Shown: one piece after another, positions 15,211 to 22,303 of the stretch
How positions within the stretch are numbered: the stretch's first letter is position 1
How the letters are laid out: each line of letters begins with the position of its first letter
NCBI GenBank assembly: GCA_902777015.1
Contig: CACYSA010000025.1
Coordinates: 1-32,120 of the forward strand
Length of the DNA stretch: 32,120 nucleotides
Source of the DNA: an uncultured Erysipelotrichaceae bacterium
GTDB lineage: Bacteria; Bacillota_I; Bacilli_A; RFN20; CAG-826
Direction of reading: 5' to 3'
The notes under the pieces: model-generated
Told to the model about the DNA's origin: nothing
Seen by the model: the letters and a program-made list of their open reading frames with translations, nothing else
Database searches by the model: none
Position numbers and translations under genes: made by a program

Positions 15211-15226
15211 TATCATCAAACAAAAA
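15211..15226. promoter_or_regulatory. Shared upstream motif, copy 2
   Basis: tatcatcaaacaaaaa, one mismatch to the copy at 14429-14444. It lies just before the ATG at 15191 and overlaps the T-run of the upstream terminator hairpin. Confidence 0.4.
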
Positions 15227-15253
15227 AGAAGAACCACTACTTTGAGTGATTCT
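15222..15253 (-). terminator. Terminator hairpin within repeat copy A
   Basis: Minus-strand stem agaatcact / agtggttct with a short loop, followed by ttcttttttg. It is the same hairpin that ends the XRE gene (11026-11052) and repeat copy B (19266-19295). Confidence 0.65.
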
Positions 15254-15370
15254 TTTCTTTGGATAATCGAGCACGCCTTCTTTCAAAGAATGGTTTTAAA
15301 TCTAATGTTATTCCAAATAGTCTACCATCGCAGTAAATTGGGGCGTTCGTATAGAGTTCCGCTTTGTGAG
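15230..15370 (-). repeat. Repeat copy A: 3' end of an XRE-regulator paralogue
   Basis: About 141 bases that match 19272-19412 with about 8 mismatches and no gaps. The minus strand reads AELYTNAPIYCDGRLFGITL and on through DLKPFFERRRARL to KNHSK-stop, followed by a terminator hairpin. Upstream the frame runs only to a TAG near 15392, so no gene body is left. LFGITLDLKPFFERRRARL aligns to the out-of-frame tail of the XRE regulator (11042-11099), which identifies the repeat as a truncated 3' end of that gene family. Confidence 0.75.
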
Positions 15371-15533
15371 GCAAGTGAAACGATATACGCTACTTTTTAC
15401 TTGGCTATTAAGGGCATTTTTATGCCTGTACCCGTCCAAATCTGAACTGCACCCACTACTTCAACATTCAAAAGCCTTTAAAGCATTGCATACAGCATTT
15501 AGCAACCGCTGCAATTAGCAACTTTTTTATATC
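15371..15533. other. Intergenic debris left of the zinc-ribbon/Sel1 gene
   Basis: Holds a small hairpin (ggcat / atgcc, near 15414-15427) and a short minus-strand frame ending VQIWTGTGIKMPLIAK-stop. The frame looks like the end of a former gene but has no start or recognisable family. No promoter was identified. Confidence 0.4.
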
Positions 15534-16883
15534 TTATTTAACGAATTGTATTAGCAACTCAAACTCTTTTGTTCCTTCGGTAGTTGAAATAGTTTCTCTT
15601 CGACCGTTATCGTATATAACTAAAAATGTATAACGTAAATCTCTTTTCGACGTCATTATTCCGCCTAAAACACCTAAACCTCCAAATAAAAAACCTCCAA
15701 CTATTGAGCGCATCACGGTTGATTTCCCATTTCTTACATCTTGCGTCGAAATGATTTGCACAGAAATGATTTTTGACGTGTTATTATTACTTGAAATACC
15801 AAAGTTGTTATTTCTAAGAATTTGAAGATTGTTTTCAGCTGAATTATTATTTCTTCGTATCGCTTCTAAATAATAATTTTCCGAAGCCTCAAAATTGAAT
15901 AATTTGGTATTTGGATCACCGCATATTATTCCTAATAAGTTATACAATTTTCCATAAATCACATTATCTACTGGCTTCTTTGTTAGACCTTTTTGGCATA
16001 AATCAAATGATATTTTTATGTACTTGTCTTTATCTACTAAATATGTTGCATCACGAGATTTTCCTATGTAATAATTAGCTGCTTCTACATACCAATAGCC
16101 ACATGTCAAAGATGTATTACACGTGAGAGATAGATATTCTTCATATTTCTCTTTATTCTTTATGACATAAGAATTCATGAATTTGCCGTCCCTGTAAGCA
16201 AGACAAATTCTATACGCAACATGAGAAGTGGCATCATCTTCTGTTGTGTCCAAATACCTTTCTTGTTTTATCATTTGTTCTAAAGCGTCTATTTCATTTG
16301 AAGTCACGTAGCTTGAAAGCAGATTATCTAACGCGTATTCTTTATTTAAATCGATTGATTTTTCAAAATAATATCTAGCGTTTTTTAAAGAATCTACGTC
16401 ATTCAAATCTTGACCATATTTGTCAGCATAAAGGACTCCAATCCTATTTAAAACAGCTGCTTTTTGATTATCGTTTAATTCAAAATCATGCAAAATGACC
16501 TTCCAATCATCTATTGTGACGTTGTGAAAACGATTTGATTTTACTACATGGTACAAGTAAGCACACTGTGAATCTTTTAGATAGTAGCCTCTCTCAAGCC
16601 ATTTTGTACCTAAATCTATATCTTTTTCATAACCGTTTTCACCGTTTAGACAGCTTTTACCAATGAAAAAACATGCCGGGCCATAATTATTATTCGCCAA
16701 ATCTTCCATTTCGCATTTCTTTTGAAAAGGTTTTTCCTGACTTATCAGCTCAAATAGGGCAGAAGGATTTTCTAAACCATATTTAATTTTGTTTGATGTT
16801 GTTAATGGGAAACCACAATTAGGGCACGATTGCGCTTTATCGCTGATTTCTTTTCCACATTCTGGACAGTTGATCAAGGTCAT
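15534..16883 (-). CDS. Zinc-ribbon protein with Sel1/TPR-like repeats and a Gly-zipper segment
   Basis: 449 residues. Residues 5-24 are a zinc ribbon (CPEC at 6/9, CPNC at 20/23), the common N-terminal tag of Firmicute zinc-ribbon proteins. Residues about 50-360 are helical repeats of Sel1/TPR type (YGPACFFIGKSCLNGENGYE, LGTKWLERGYYLKDSQCAYL, ARYYFEKSIDLNKEYALDNL). About 385-412 is a Gly-rich hydrophobic stretch (IVGGFLFGGLGVLGGIM) that could be one membrane hairpin. The last 35 residues form a strand pair (YTFLVIYDNGRRETISTTEG). CGGAGG precedes the ATG. Sel1/TPR repeats mediate protein-protein contacts; the partner is unknown. The gene sits between the two copies of the 140-bp repeat. Confidence 0.7.
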   Translation of the reverse strand: MTLINCPECGKEISDKAQSCPNCGFPLTTSNKIKYGLENPSALFELISQEKPFQKKCEMEDLANNNYGPACFFIGKSCLNGENGYEKDIDLGTKWLERGYYLKDSQCAYLYHVVKSNRFHNVTIDDWKVILHDFELNDNQKAAVLNRIGVLYADKYGQDLNDVDSLKNARYYFEKSIDLNKEYALDNLLSSYVTSNEIDALEQMIKQERYLDTTEDDATSHVAYRICLAYRDGKFMNSYVIKNKEKYEEYLSLTCNTSLTCGYWYVEAANYYIGKSRDATYLVDKDKYIKISFDLCQKGLTKKPVDNVIYGKLYNLLGIICGDPNTKLFNFEASENYYLEAIRRNNNSAENNLQILRNNNFGISSNNNTSKIISVQIISTQDVRNGKSTVMRSIVGGFLFGGLGVLGGIMTSKRDLRYTFLVIYDNGRRETISTTEGTKEFELLIQFVK

Positions 16884-17113
16884 ATTAGCCTCCGTGTTGA
16901 AATATTTTAGTCTTATTTATCACAAGTATTCGAAATAAACTGCTTTTTTCAAACAATCATCATTACGCAGTTGTTGCTCCAAACCTAATATTTCATTTTA
17001 TAACTACTATTATAGTAACGATATTTATGGAGTTTTAGTAGAACAAAATCGAGAAAGCAGTGAAACTTCTACAAAGTACTCACGATGTAGGTCTTAGATT
17101 TGGGGCGTACCCA

Positions 17114-18991
17114 CTACTTTTTATCGTCAGCATAAGCCCAGTGGTAACCACCGGCTTTCTTTTGCTTGCCTTTGCAACACAATGATATGGTATCGCCTTG
17201 AAGTAATCCACAAGATTTTGCTGCATCCTCAAGAGACTCGTACACAACGCCTGTATCGAGATTTACTACTCTTTTTTTGGCTGTCCCGTTACAGATTGGG
17301 CAACCATGGCCATAGATTCTATGTTCGATTGTTTGTTTCCAAGAATGACCTTTTGAATCTTTCCACCAAACATATACTCTGCTAAACTCAGCAAACTCAG
17401 ACGGCATTTTATCGTTTTTGTCATAATCCCATTCAGATAATAATTCTGGATGAAGATGTGCAAAATCATTTACGCCAGGTATTATCTTTTTGCTGGAGCA
17501 AATTGGGCATCCTCTTCCGTTATATCTGTTATAAACAGCAGCAGAGTAAGAATGGCCTTTTGGACATAACCACCAGACTTTTTTTGATGACGAAAAAGTC
17601 ACTTGATCTGGTGTTAGTGGTTTATTCTTTTCATAATCCCATTCTTCGGCCAATTCAGGTTTAACGTGCAATAAATCTGTAACTGTTCTATTCACTCTCC
17701 GATGAGAGCAAAAAGGGCAAGCGTTTGGACTTCTAACCTTTGCAAAAATAGCCATTTCAAAATCGTTATTACATTTGTTACAGTGCCACCAGACTTTTGT
17801 TGCAGAACCTAATGTAAAGTCTTCTGGATTCACTTTGACGTTTTTCTCATAATTCCAATACTTTAACGCTTCTGGATTCAATGTCTTTAAATCATTAAAA
17901 CCAACACACAACCTGCCTAAACTGCATACTGGGCATCCTGTTTTATTGTTTACTCTACTATTCACACCAGTAATCCAACTATGGCCGCATTTGCCTTTCC
18001 ACCAAACTCTTTTGGGAGACGTTGGAATTACCATTTCTGGAGTAAGTTCGCCGTTTTTCTCATAATCCCATTCGGAAGCTATTTCCGGAAATAGGGCCAA
18101 TAAAGAATTTGCTTTTCTAGCAACAATATACTGGCTAAAAATCTTTACTCTGTCATTCTTAATATCTACATCTATTTTTAAAGACAAATAATCAAACAAT
18201 TCTAAGAGTGCTTTTTCTAAGTCTTCATCTTTGTCTGATGCTACGTTAATAACCTTAATAAAGTTGTCGTTGTCCATCGATGGGCAAAAACGGTCTCTAA
18301 TTCTATAGAGAAAAATTCCATTGTCCTTGCATTTTTTGTTTTTGATTAAGTCTTTTTTTAAATCCTTATGCCATGCGCCGCCATCGTATTCAATAGCAGT
18401 TTTGATAGAAGGCAAATAGATATCCAGCTCAACGCCTTTGATGGCTTTTTTATCGCGATTAATAACTTCATCAAACGCTTGCTTCAAATAGTAGAAGAGA
18501 CACTGCTCTGGAAAAGAAGTTTTTGATTCGTTATCACAAATAGGGCAGCCCCTGCCTCTGTTTCTTTGATCCGGCGAAGCAAGCCAACTATGACCGCACT
18601 TGCCTTTCCACCATACCTTTTTATGTTGCCCTTTCATAACCATTTCTGGCTTTAAACTACCATTTTTATCATAATCCCACTCTTCACAGAGAAGAGGATT
18701 TGTGGTCATAAGGTCATTAAAACCAACAAGTAGTTTTGCATGAGAATTGGTGCAATATGGACAGCCAGTGCCATCTGAAGTCCGTTTATTCAAGCTTGAA
18801 AGAAAAGAGTGACCGCATTGACTGCCAATCCACCATATCTTCCTTCTCGAACCATATGCGACTTGATTTGGTTTGGTGGGCATGTTTTTATTAACATCCC
18901 ACTCAGAAAGCAAAACTGTTTTCTTGTTTTCTTTACACCATGTTTCAAAATCGTTTTTACCAGGAACAAACTTTTTCCTTCCAGCTTCCAC
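17114..18991 (-). CDS. Six-repeat zinc-ribbon protein with Vsr-like PD-(D/E)XK nuclease and NUMOD1 tail
   Basis: 625 residues, GTG start with GAGG 7 bases upstream. Six copies of a roughly 70-residue unit, each with (E)WDYxKN, VWW, CGHSW (or variant) and CPxC, match the probable zinc-ribbon domain family (DUF4379). Between units 2 and 3 (about 155-240) lies a nuclease fold: FPEQ with Glu162, GVELDIYLPSIKTAIEYDGG with Asp190 and Glu201, AWHKD with His208, then GIFLYRIRDR. This is the Vsr/DUF559-type PD-(D/E)XK order. The last 55 residues (VVNLDTGVVYESLEDAAKSC ... GGYHWAY) are a NUMOD1 DNA-binding module, common in homing endonucleases. Probably a mobile or defence-related DNA nuclease; target unknown. 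The leader upstream is highly structured. Confidence 0.8.
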   Translation of the reverse strand: MEAGRKKFVPGKNDFETWCKENKKTVLLSEWDVNKNMPTKPNQVAYGSRRKIWWIGSQCGHSFLSSLNKRTSDGTGCPYCTNSHAKLLVGFNDLMTTNPLLCEEWDYDKNGSLKPEMVMKGQHKKVWWKGKCGHSWLASPDQRNRGRGCPICDNESKTSFPEQCLFYYLKQAFDEVINRDKKAIKGVELDIYLPSIKTAIEYDGGAWHKDLKKDLIKNKKCKDNGIFLYRIRDRFCPSMDNDNFIKVINVASDKDEDLEKALLELFDYLSLKIDVDIKNDRVKIFSQYIVARKANSLLALFPEIASEWDYEKNGELTPEMVIPTSPKRVWWKGKCGHSWITGVNSRVNNKTGCPVCSLGRLCVGFNDLKTLNPEALKYWNYEKNVKVNPEDFTLGSATKVWWHCNKCNNDFEMAIFAKVRSPNACPFCSHRRVNRTVTDLLHVKPELAEEWDYEKNKPLTPDQVTFSSSKKVWWLCPKGHSYSAAVYNRYNGRGCPICSSKKIIPGVNDFAHLHPELLSEWDYDKNDKMPSEFAEFSRVYVWWKDSKGHSWKQTIEHRIYGHGCPICNGTAKKRVVNLDTGVVYESLEDAAKSCGLLQGDTISLCCKGKQKKAGGYHWAYADDKK

Positions 18992-19043
18992 TTAAGTACC
19001 TCATATATTACTTTGATTATATCAATTAACACATTTGTTTTCA

Positions 19044-19231
19044 TTAAAAGGTAGCGAGATTACCCGCACGGTACCCGCTGTACCAGTTTTCTTGAAACCA
19101 TTTATTCGGTCTTCAAAATGGTCTGAAATCCCAAGAATTAACTGGTACAGATGTCATTTTTGATGTATTTTGCAACAAAAAACCCGCATATTACCGAGGT
19201 TTATTGCTATTCCAAGGATTTAGTAGCGGGT
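19044..19231. other. Structured intergenic element upstream of the nuclease gene
   Basis: Three nested perfect stems make one 73-base hairpin: ctgtaccagtt / aactggtacag (19078-19088, 19140-19150), ttcttg / caagaa (19089-19094, 19132-19137) and accattt / aaatggt (19097-19103, 19116-19122). On either side lie three copies of acccgc and one gcgggt. On the minus strand acccgc (19231-19226) can pair with gcgggt (19187-19182) before six T, a terminator-like form, or attacc with ggtaat. A second minus-strand stem at 19050-19075 (ggta, bulge, gcggg / ctcgc, tacc, then tttt) resembles the antiterminator/terminator end of T-box leaders, but TGGNACCGCG is not matched exactly and no specifier stem was found. 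Could be a regulatory leader, small RNA, or recombination site. Confidence 0.5.
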
Positions 19232-19240
19232 AATGTTTGG

Positions 19241-19266
19241 CTTGGTGAACCATAATGGATTTGAAC
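19241..19266 (-). repeat. Degenerate tRNA 3'-end-like sequence
   Basis: The minus strand reads gttcaaatccattatggttc and then accaag. This parallels the T-loop and acceptor end of the tRNA-Glu at 19406-19482 (gttcgaatcccgttgggatc, then accaag) at most positions. No full tRNA can be folded upstream. It may be an integration scar or a chance match. Confidence 0.35.
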
Positions 19267-19295
19267 TAAAAAGAACCACTACTTTGAGTGATTCT
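19266..19295 (-). terminator. Terminator hairpin within repeat copy B
   Basis: Stem agaatcact / agtggttct (19287-19295 with 19272-19280) followed by ttttt on the minus strand. It ends the gltX / tRNA-Glu transcript if that reads through the tRNA. Confidence 0.65.
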
Positions 19296-19405
19296 TTACA
19301 TTGGTTAATCGAGCACGCCTTCTTTCAAAGAATGGTTTTAGATCTAATGTTATTCCAAATAGTCTACCATCACAATAAATTGGGGTGTTCGTATAGAGTT
19401 CCGCT
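19272..19405 (-). repeat. Repeat copy B: XRE-regulator 3' end fused behind tRNA-Glu
   Basis: The second copy of the 15230 repeat. Similarity runs up to the CCA of the tRNA-Glu at 19406. The minus strand encodes AELYTNTPIYCDGRLFGITL and on to KNHSK-stop, in the same frame as gltX read through the tRNA. The junction lies exactly at a tRNA 3' end, the classical target of integrative elements. Confidence 0.75.
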
Positions 19406-21141
19406 TGGTGATCCCAACGGGATTCGAACCCGTGAATGTCGCCTTGAGAGGGCGATGAGTTAAGCCACTTCTCCATAGGACCAGCAGGAGTAATTATACT
19501 CCCGCTATGTGTTTCTTCTAAACCTAATAAGTACATAACCACACAAAGATTTGGAGCGTTCTTTCTACCTGTTAAGGTGATACGGAGTATTTCCGCTAAA
19601 TCGCCAATGTTACCTTTATAAGCTTCTGGATTAGCTTTATAGTCTTTGTTATTAGCAGCATAGTTGAGTCTGGTACCGATTTCTTTTAAATCATTGAACC
19701 AAATTTGTTCATCAGTATTGGTTTTGAGTTCATTCTTAATAGCGGTCAATGCTTCAATTAAGTCTTCTTTAGAGAATTTTTCATTAAATGGTAATGGCTC
19801 TTTGATAACTTCGTTATATCTATCTTTATAAAAGAAACCAATGATATCTAGGATATTACCAAATTTTTCATAGTCTTTTCTTGGGTTAGCCTTTTCTCTA
19901 TCAATGTTCATGATATTAGCGAAAAGTTCTTTATCAAATTCAATCGCTTTTTGTAATTCTGGATTGTATTTTTTAGCGTAGTCATAGGCTAAAGAAGTAA
20001 ATTCATCTTTGTTATATTTGACTAATAATTCACGAGCGAAGAAGTTGAGTTTACCCATATCGAATAAAGCACCTTCTAATGACATCTTCTTAAATGAGAA
20101 GGTGAAGTCTTCCATGTGTTCGAATTTATTAGCGAGAATCCATTCTTCAAAATTGCTATTAGCAATAGTCATTAAATACATGATGAGTGATTGTGGTAAA
20201 TAACCATCTTCGATGAAGTAAGAGCAAGCGGCTTCACGGTCTTTTCTTTTAGAAAGTTTACGTTTATTGCCTGTTTCTTCATCCACTTTCATGATGACTG
20301 GTAAATGAGCGTATTTAGGAGCTTTCCAACCTAACGCTCTGAAGAGTTGTACGTGGATTGGCAAAGAAGCAACCCATTCTTCCCCACGGATAACTGTGGT
20401 TGTTCTCATGAAGTGATCGTCGACAGCGTGGGCAAAGTGATATGTTGGTAAACCATCGCTTTTATAGATAACGATGTCTTGATCGTTTTCAGCAATTTCA
20501 AATTCGCCTCTGACTAAATCTGAGACTTTAATCTTATTTTCGTGATTTCCATCACTTTTGAAACGGATAACAAAATGTTCACCATTTTTAATTTTTTCAT
20601 ATTTTTCTTCGTTAGAAAGATTTCTGCATTTAGCGAATTCACCATAATATCCTGGGTTTAATTTCTTTGCTTCTTGTTCTTTACGAAGTTCTTCTAAATC
20701 GTTTGAGGTGCAGAAACATGGATAAGCTTTGCCTTCTTCTAATAAGTGCTTAATAACAATTTTATAAATATGCGCACGCTTAGATTGGACGTATGGGCCA
20801 TAATTACCTTTTTCATGATTTCCTAAGTAGCCTTCATCTGGATCGATACCAAAAACATGTAATTGATCTAAAAGTTGTTCACCACTACCAGCAATTTCTC
20901 TTTTTGTATCAGTGTCTTCTAATCTGACATAAAAAACGCCTTTTGATTGTGATGCGACTTTACGACACACTAAAGAAGTAAATAAAGAACCAGTGTGGAG
21001 GAAGCCCGTAGGGCTTGGTGCAAATCTTGTGACTTGTGCACCCTCTGGTAAATCTCTAAGTGGATATCTTTTTTCTAAATCATCGATTGTTTCGGTAACA
21101 TCTGGAAAAATTAAGTCTGCTAGTTGTTTGTTTGTAATCAT
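19279..21141 (-). CDS. gltX: Glutamyl-tRNA synthetase, reading through tRNA-Glu into a repeat
   Basis: Class I synthetase that attaches Glu to tRNA-Glu in the cytoplasm. The HIGH motif variant is FLHTG within RFAPSPTGFLHTGSLF (residues 40-54); the KMSKS variant is KLSKR near residue 297. The start is ATG 21141, with AAAGAGG 8 bases upstream; a TTG at 21159 lies in that ribosome site. The family's C-terminal end is at MYLLGLEET (about residue 543). No stop follows: the frame passes a hairpin (19484-19505), the whole tRNA-Glu and the repeat, ending at 19279 as a 620-residue product with about 77 extra residues. In the alternative frame a TAA lies in the hairpin, so a late one-base indel could have removed the normal stop. 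RNase P cutting at 19482 would leave an mRNA without a stop. Confidence 0.85.
   Translation of the reverse strand: MITNKQLADLIFPDVTETIDDLEKRYPLRDLPEGAQVTRFAPSPTGFLHTGSLFTSLVCRKVASQSKGVFYVRLEDTDTKREIAGSGEQLLDQLHVFGIDPDEGYLGNHEKGNYGPYVQSKRAHIYKIVIKHLLEEGKAYPCFCTSNDLEELRKEQEAKKLNPGYYGEFAKCRNLSNEEKYEKIKNGEHFVIRFKSDGNHENKIKVSDLVRGEFEIAENDQDIVIYKSDGLPTYHFAHAVDDHFMRTTTVIRGEEWVASLPIHVQLFRALGWKAPKYAHLPVIMKVDEETGNKRKLSKRKDREAACSYFIEDGYLPQSLIMYLMTIANSNFEEWILANKFEHMEDFTFSFKKMSLEGALFDMGKLNFFARELLVKYNKDEFTSLAYDYAKKYNPELQKAIEFDKELFANIMNIDREKANPRKDYEKFGNILDIIGFFYKDRYNEVIKEPLPFNEKFSKEDLIEALTAIKNELKTNTDEQIWFNDLKEIGTRLNYAANNKDYKANPEAYKGNIGDLAEILRITLTGRKNAPNLCVVMYLLGLEETHSGSIITPAGPMEKWLNSSPSQGDIHGFESRWDHQAELYTNTPIYCDGRLFGITLDLKPFFERRRARLTNVKNHSK
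19406..19482 (-). tRNA. tRNA-Glu(CTC)
   Basis: 77 bases ending in encoded CCA. The acceptor stem ggtccta pairs with tgggatc (two G-U). The anticodon arm is tcgcc / ggcga with loop ctctcaa, anticodon CTC (Glu, codon GAG). The T arm is acggg-ttcgaat-cccgt. It lies directly behind gltX, which charges it, on the same strand and inside the same open frame. No promoter was seen between gltX and the tRNA, so co-transcription and RNase P processing are likely. Confidence 0.85.
19484..19505 (-). other. Hairpin between gltX core and tRNA-Glu
   Basis: A 9-bp stem gcgggagta / tactcctgc (one G-T) with loop taat, 1 base before the tRNA 5' end. There is no T-run after it. It may be a former gltX terminator stem or a processing signal. 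Confidence 0.5.
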
Positions 21142-21166
21142 TTTTTCTGCCTCTTTCAATTTAATG

Positions 21167-21195
21167 TTGCAAGAATTTTTTTCTGTGTTTATAAT
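21167..21195 (+). promoter_or_regulatory. Promoter of tRNA-Gly
   Basis: -35 ttgcaa (21167-21172) and -10 tataat (21190-21195), spacer 17. Transcription should start near 21202, 22 bases before the tRNA. Confidence 0.7.
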
Positions 21196-21223
21196 AATTG
21201 AGCGCGATTTGGAAATCCCAAAT

Positions 21224-21297
21224 GCAGGTGTAGTTCAGTGGTAGAACGTAACCTTGCCAAGGTTAATATGCGGGTTCGATTCCCGTCACTTGCTCCA
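21224..21297 (+). tRNA. tRNA-Gly(GCC)
   Basis: 74 bases with encoded CCA. Acceptor gcaggtg pairs with cacttgc, anticodon loop ttgccaa (GCC), T arm gcggg-ttcgatt-cccgt. A good promoter lies upstream. Its last 35 bases overlap, in antisense, the 3' end of the membrane-protein gene at 21263-22303. Confidence 0.92.
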
Positions 21298-22303
21298 GAT
21301 ATTCCTCATTATCATCACTTTGTCCTTGTAATGATTGCTCTAAACTTCTTTTTTCTTCTTCGCTTAAATCAATGCTGTTTTGAATTTTCTTTAAGACATC
21401 TTCAATGGCTTTTTGATTTCCTTCTCTGAAGTTCATCTCGTATTTCTTATATATGACTTCCATATTGGTGAAATAGAATGGAAGATAGAACACTAAGGTA
21501 GCAACACCACCAACCATGACAAAGGCTGGTAATAAATCAATTCTTTTAATAACTAAAATATCTAAAATAGCGAAACCTGCCATACCAAGGAATGACAAGG
21601 CTAATAAAGGCCAGTTAAGAGAGAACCAGTCTTTTCTCATATTTCTTCTATGGGCGGCATAAGTATTGCTAATGCTCATCCTTAATAATGGAGGGGCCGC
21701 AAAAGCGACATTTGTGCGATAGTAAATCGATATTGAAGAGAATGAAATAAAGTAAATAAACGCTAGCATAGCAAGAGGAATTCCAAATGCTGAGACATAG
21801 AAGATGAAGGTTAATAACATACCATCATTTGCGTTCATAATTGCAATGAGATCTTCATATGTTGCGTCCATCGAATATAAATAGCTAAAAGCGAAATCTT
21901 TTAATGTATCTGTAAAAACTGAACCATATTGATTTGTGAAAATAATCACAAAAACTAAAGAGGCAATTAAAACACTGATGAAATAAAAGATAAGAGCCTT
22001 TAAAAACGAAATAATGCCTCTGAATGAACCTCTAAATTGTGTACGGAAGAAGCCGTAATAATATCTTAAAAACGCTGAGAAAGTCACTGGTTGATTTATT
22101 TGCAAATAATATGAAGCGATGTGACTAGCAAATAAAAATGGTAAACCAATTAATGGGACAGTTACTAAAAGTAAAGATGGAGAAATAAAGGCAATCAGCA
22201 TTGAAATGATTAAAAACAAACCACCCATGATACCGATAGCGATATATGAAGATGGGTTAGTTTTAAATCTATTAAATGAAGATGATCTTAATGAATCTTT
22301 CAT
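21263..22303 (-). CDS. Polytopic membrane protein of unknown function
   Basis: 346 residues, about six hydrophobic segments (YIAIGIMGGLFLIISMLIAF, LLLVTVPLIGLPFLFASHIA, ALIFYFISVLIASLVFVIIF, LTFIFYVSAFGIPLAMLAFI, WPLLALSFLGMAGFAILDIL, AFVMVGGVATLVFYLPFYF), with a basic N-terminus and a charged C-terminal tail. Similar in layout to DUF624/YesL-like or ABC-permease-less membrane proteins, but not firmly assigned. The ATG overlaps the TAA of the NERD gene (TAATG), with AGGAAG upstream, so the two form an operon. The last residues, EQVTGIEPAY-stop, are antisense tRNA-Gly sequence, so the natural stop has been lost and replaced by one inside the convergent tRNA. Confidence 0.75.
   Translation of the reverse strand: MKDSLRSSSFNRFKTNPSSYIAIGIMGGLFLIISMLIAFISPSLLLVTVPLIGLPFLFASHIASYYLQINQPVTFSAFLRYYYGFFRTQFRGSFRGIISFLKALIFYFISVLIASLVFVIIFTNQYGSVFTDTLKDFAFSYLYSMDATYEDLIAIMNANDGMLLTFIFYVSAFGIPLAMLAFIYFISFSSISIYYRTNVAFAAPPLLRMSISNTYAAHRRNMRKDWFSLNWPLLALSFLGMAGFAILDILVIKRIDLLPAFVMVGGVATLVFYLPFYFTNMEVIYKKYEMNFREGNQKAIEDVLKKIQNSIDLSEEEKRSLEQSLQGQSDDNEEYLEQVTGIEPAY

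Noticed and set aside
15119..15445. 108-codon plus-strand frame across repeat copy A
   Set aside because: Both the repeat and the 14799-15191 gene are coding on the minus strand, with a paralogue and a terminator supporting that strand.
17044..17113. Short plus-strand frame reading NKIEKAVKLLQSTHDVGLRF
   Set aside because: It looks coding-like but is bounded by a stop upstream and runs into the antisense of the nuclease gene; too little to support a gene.
18790..19044. Alternative minus-strand frame at the 5' end of the nuclease gene
   Set aside because: The zinc-ribbon frame starting at GTG 18991 has domain support and a ribosome site.
19044..19075. Functional T-box riboswitch
   Set aside because: The terminator shape and partial sequence fit, but the TGGNACCGCG core is altered and no specifier stem or AG-bulge could be found, so it is only noted as resemblance.
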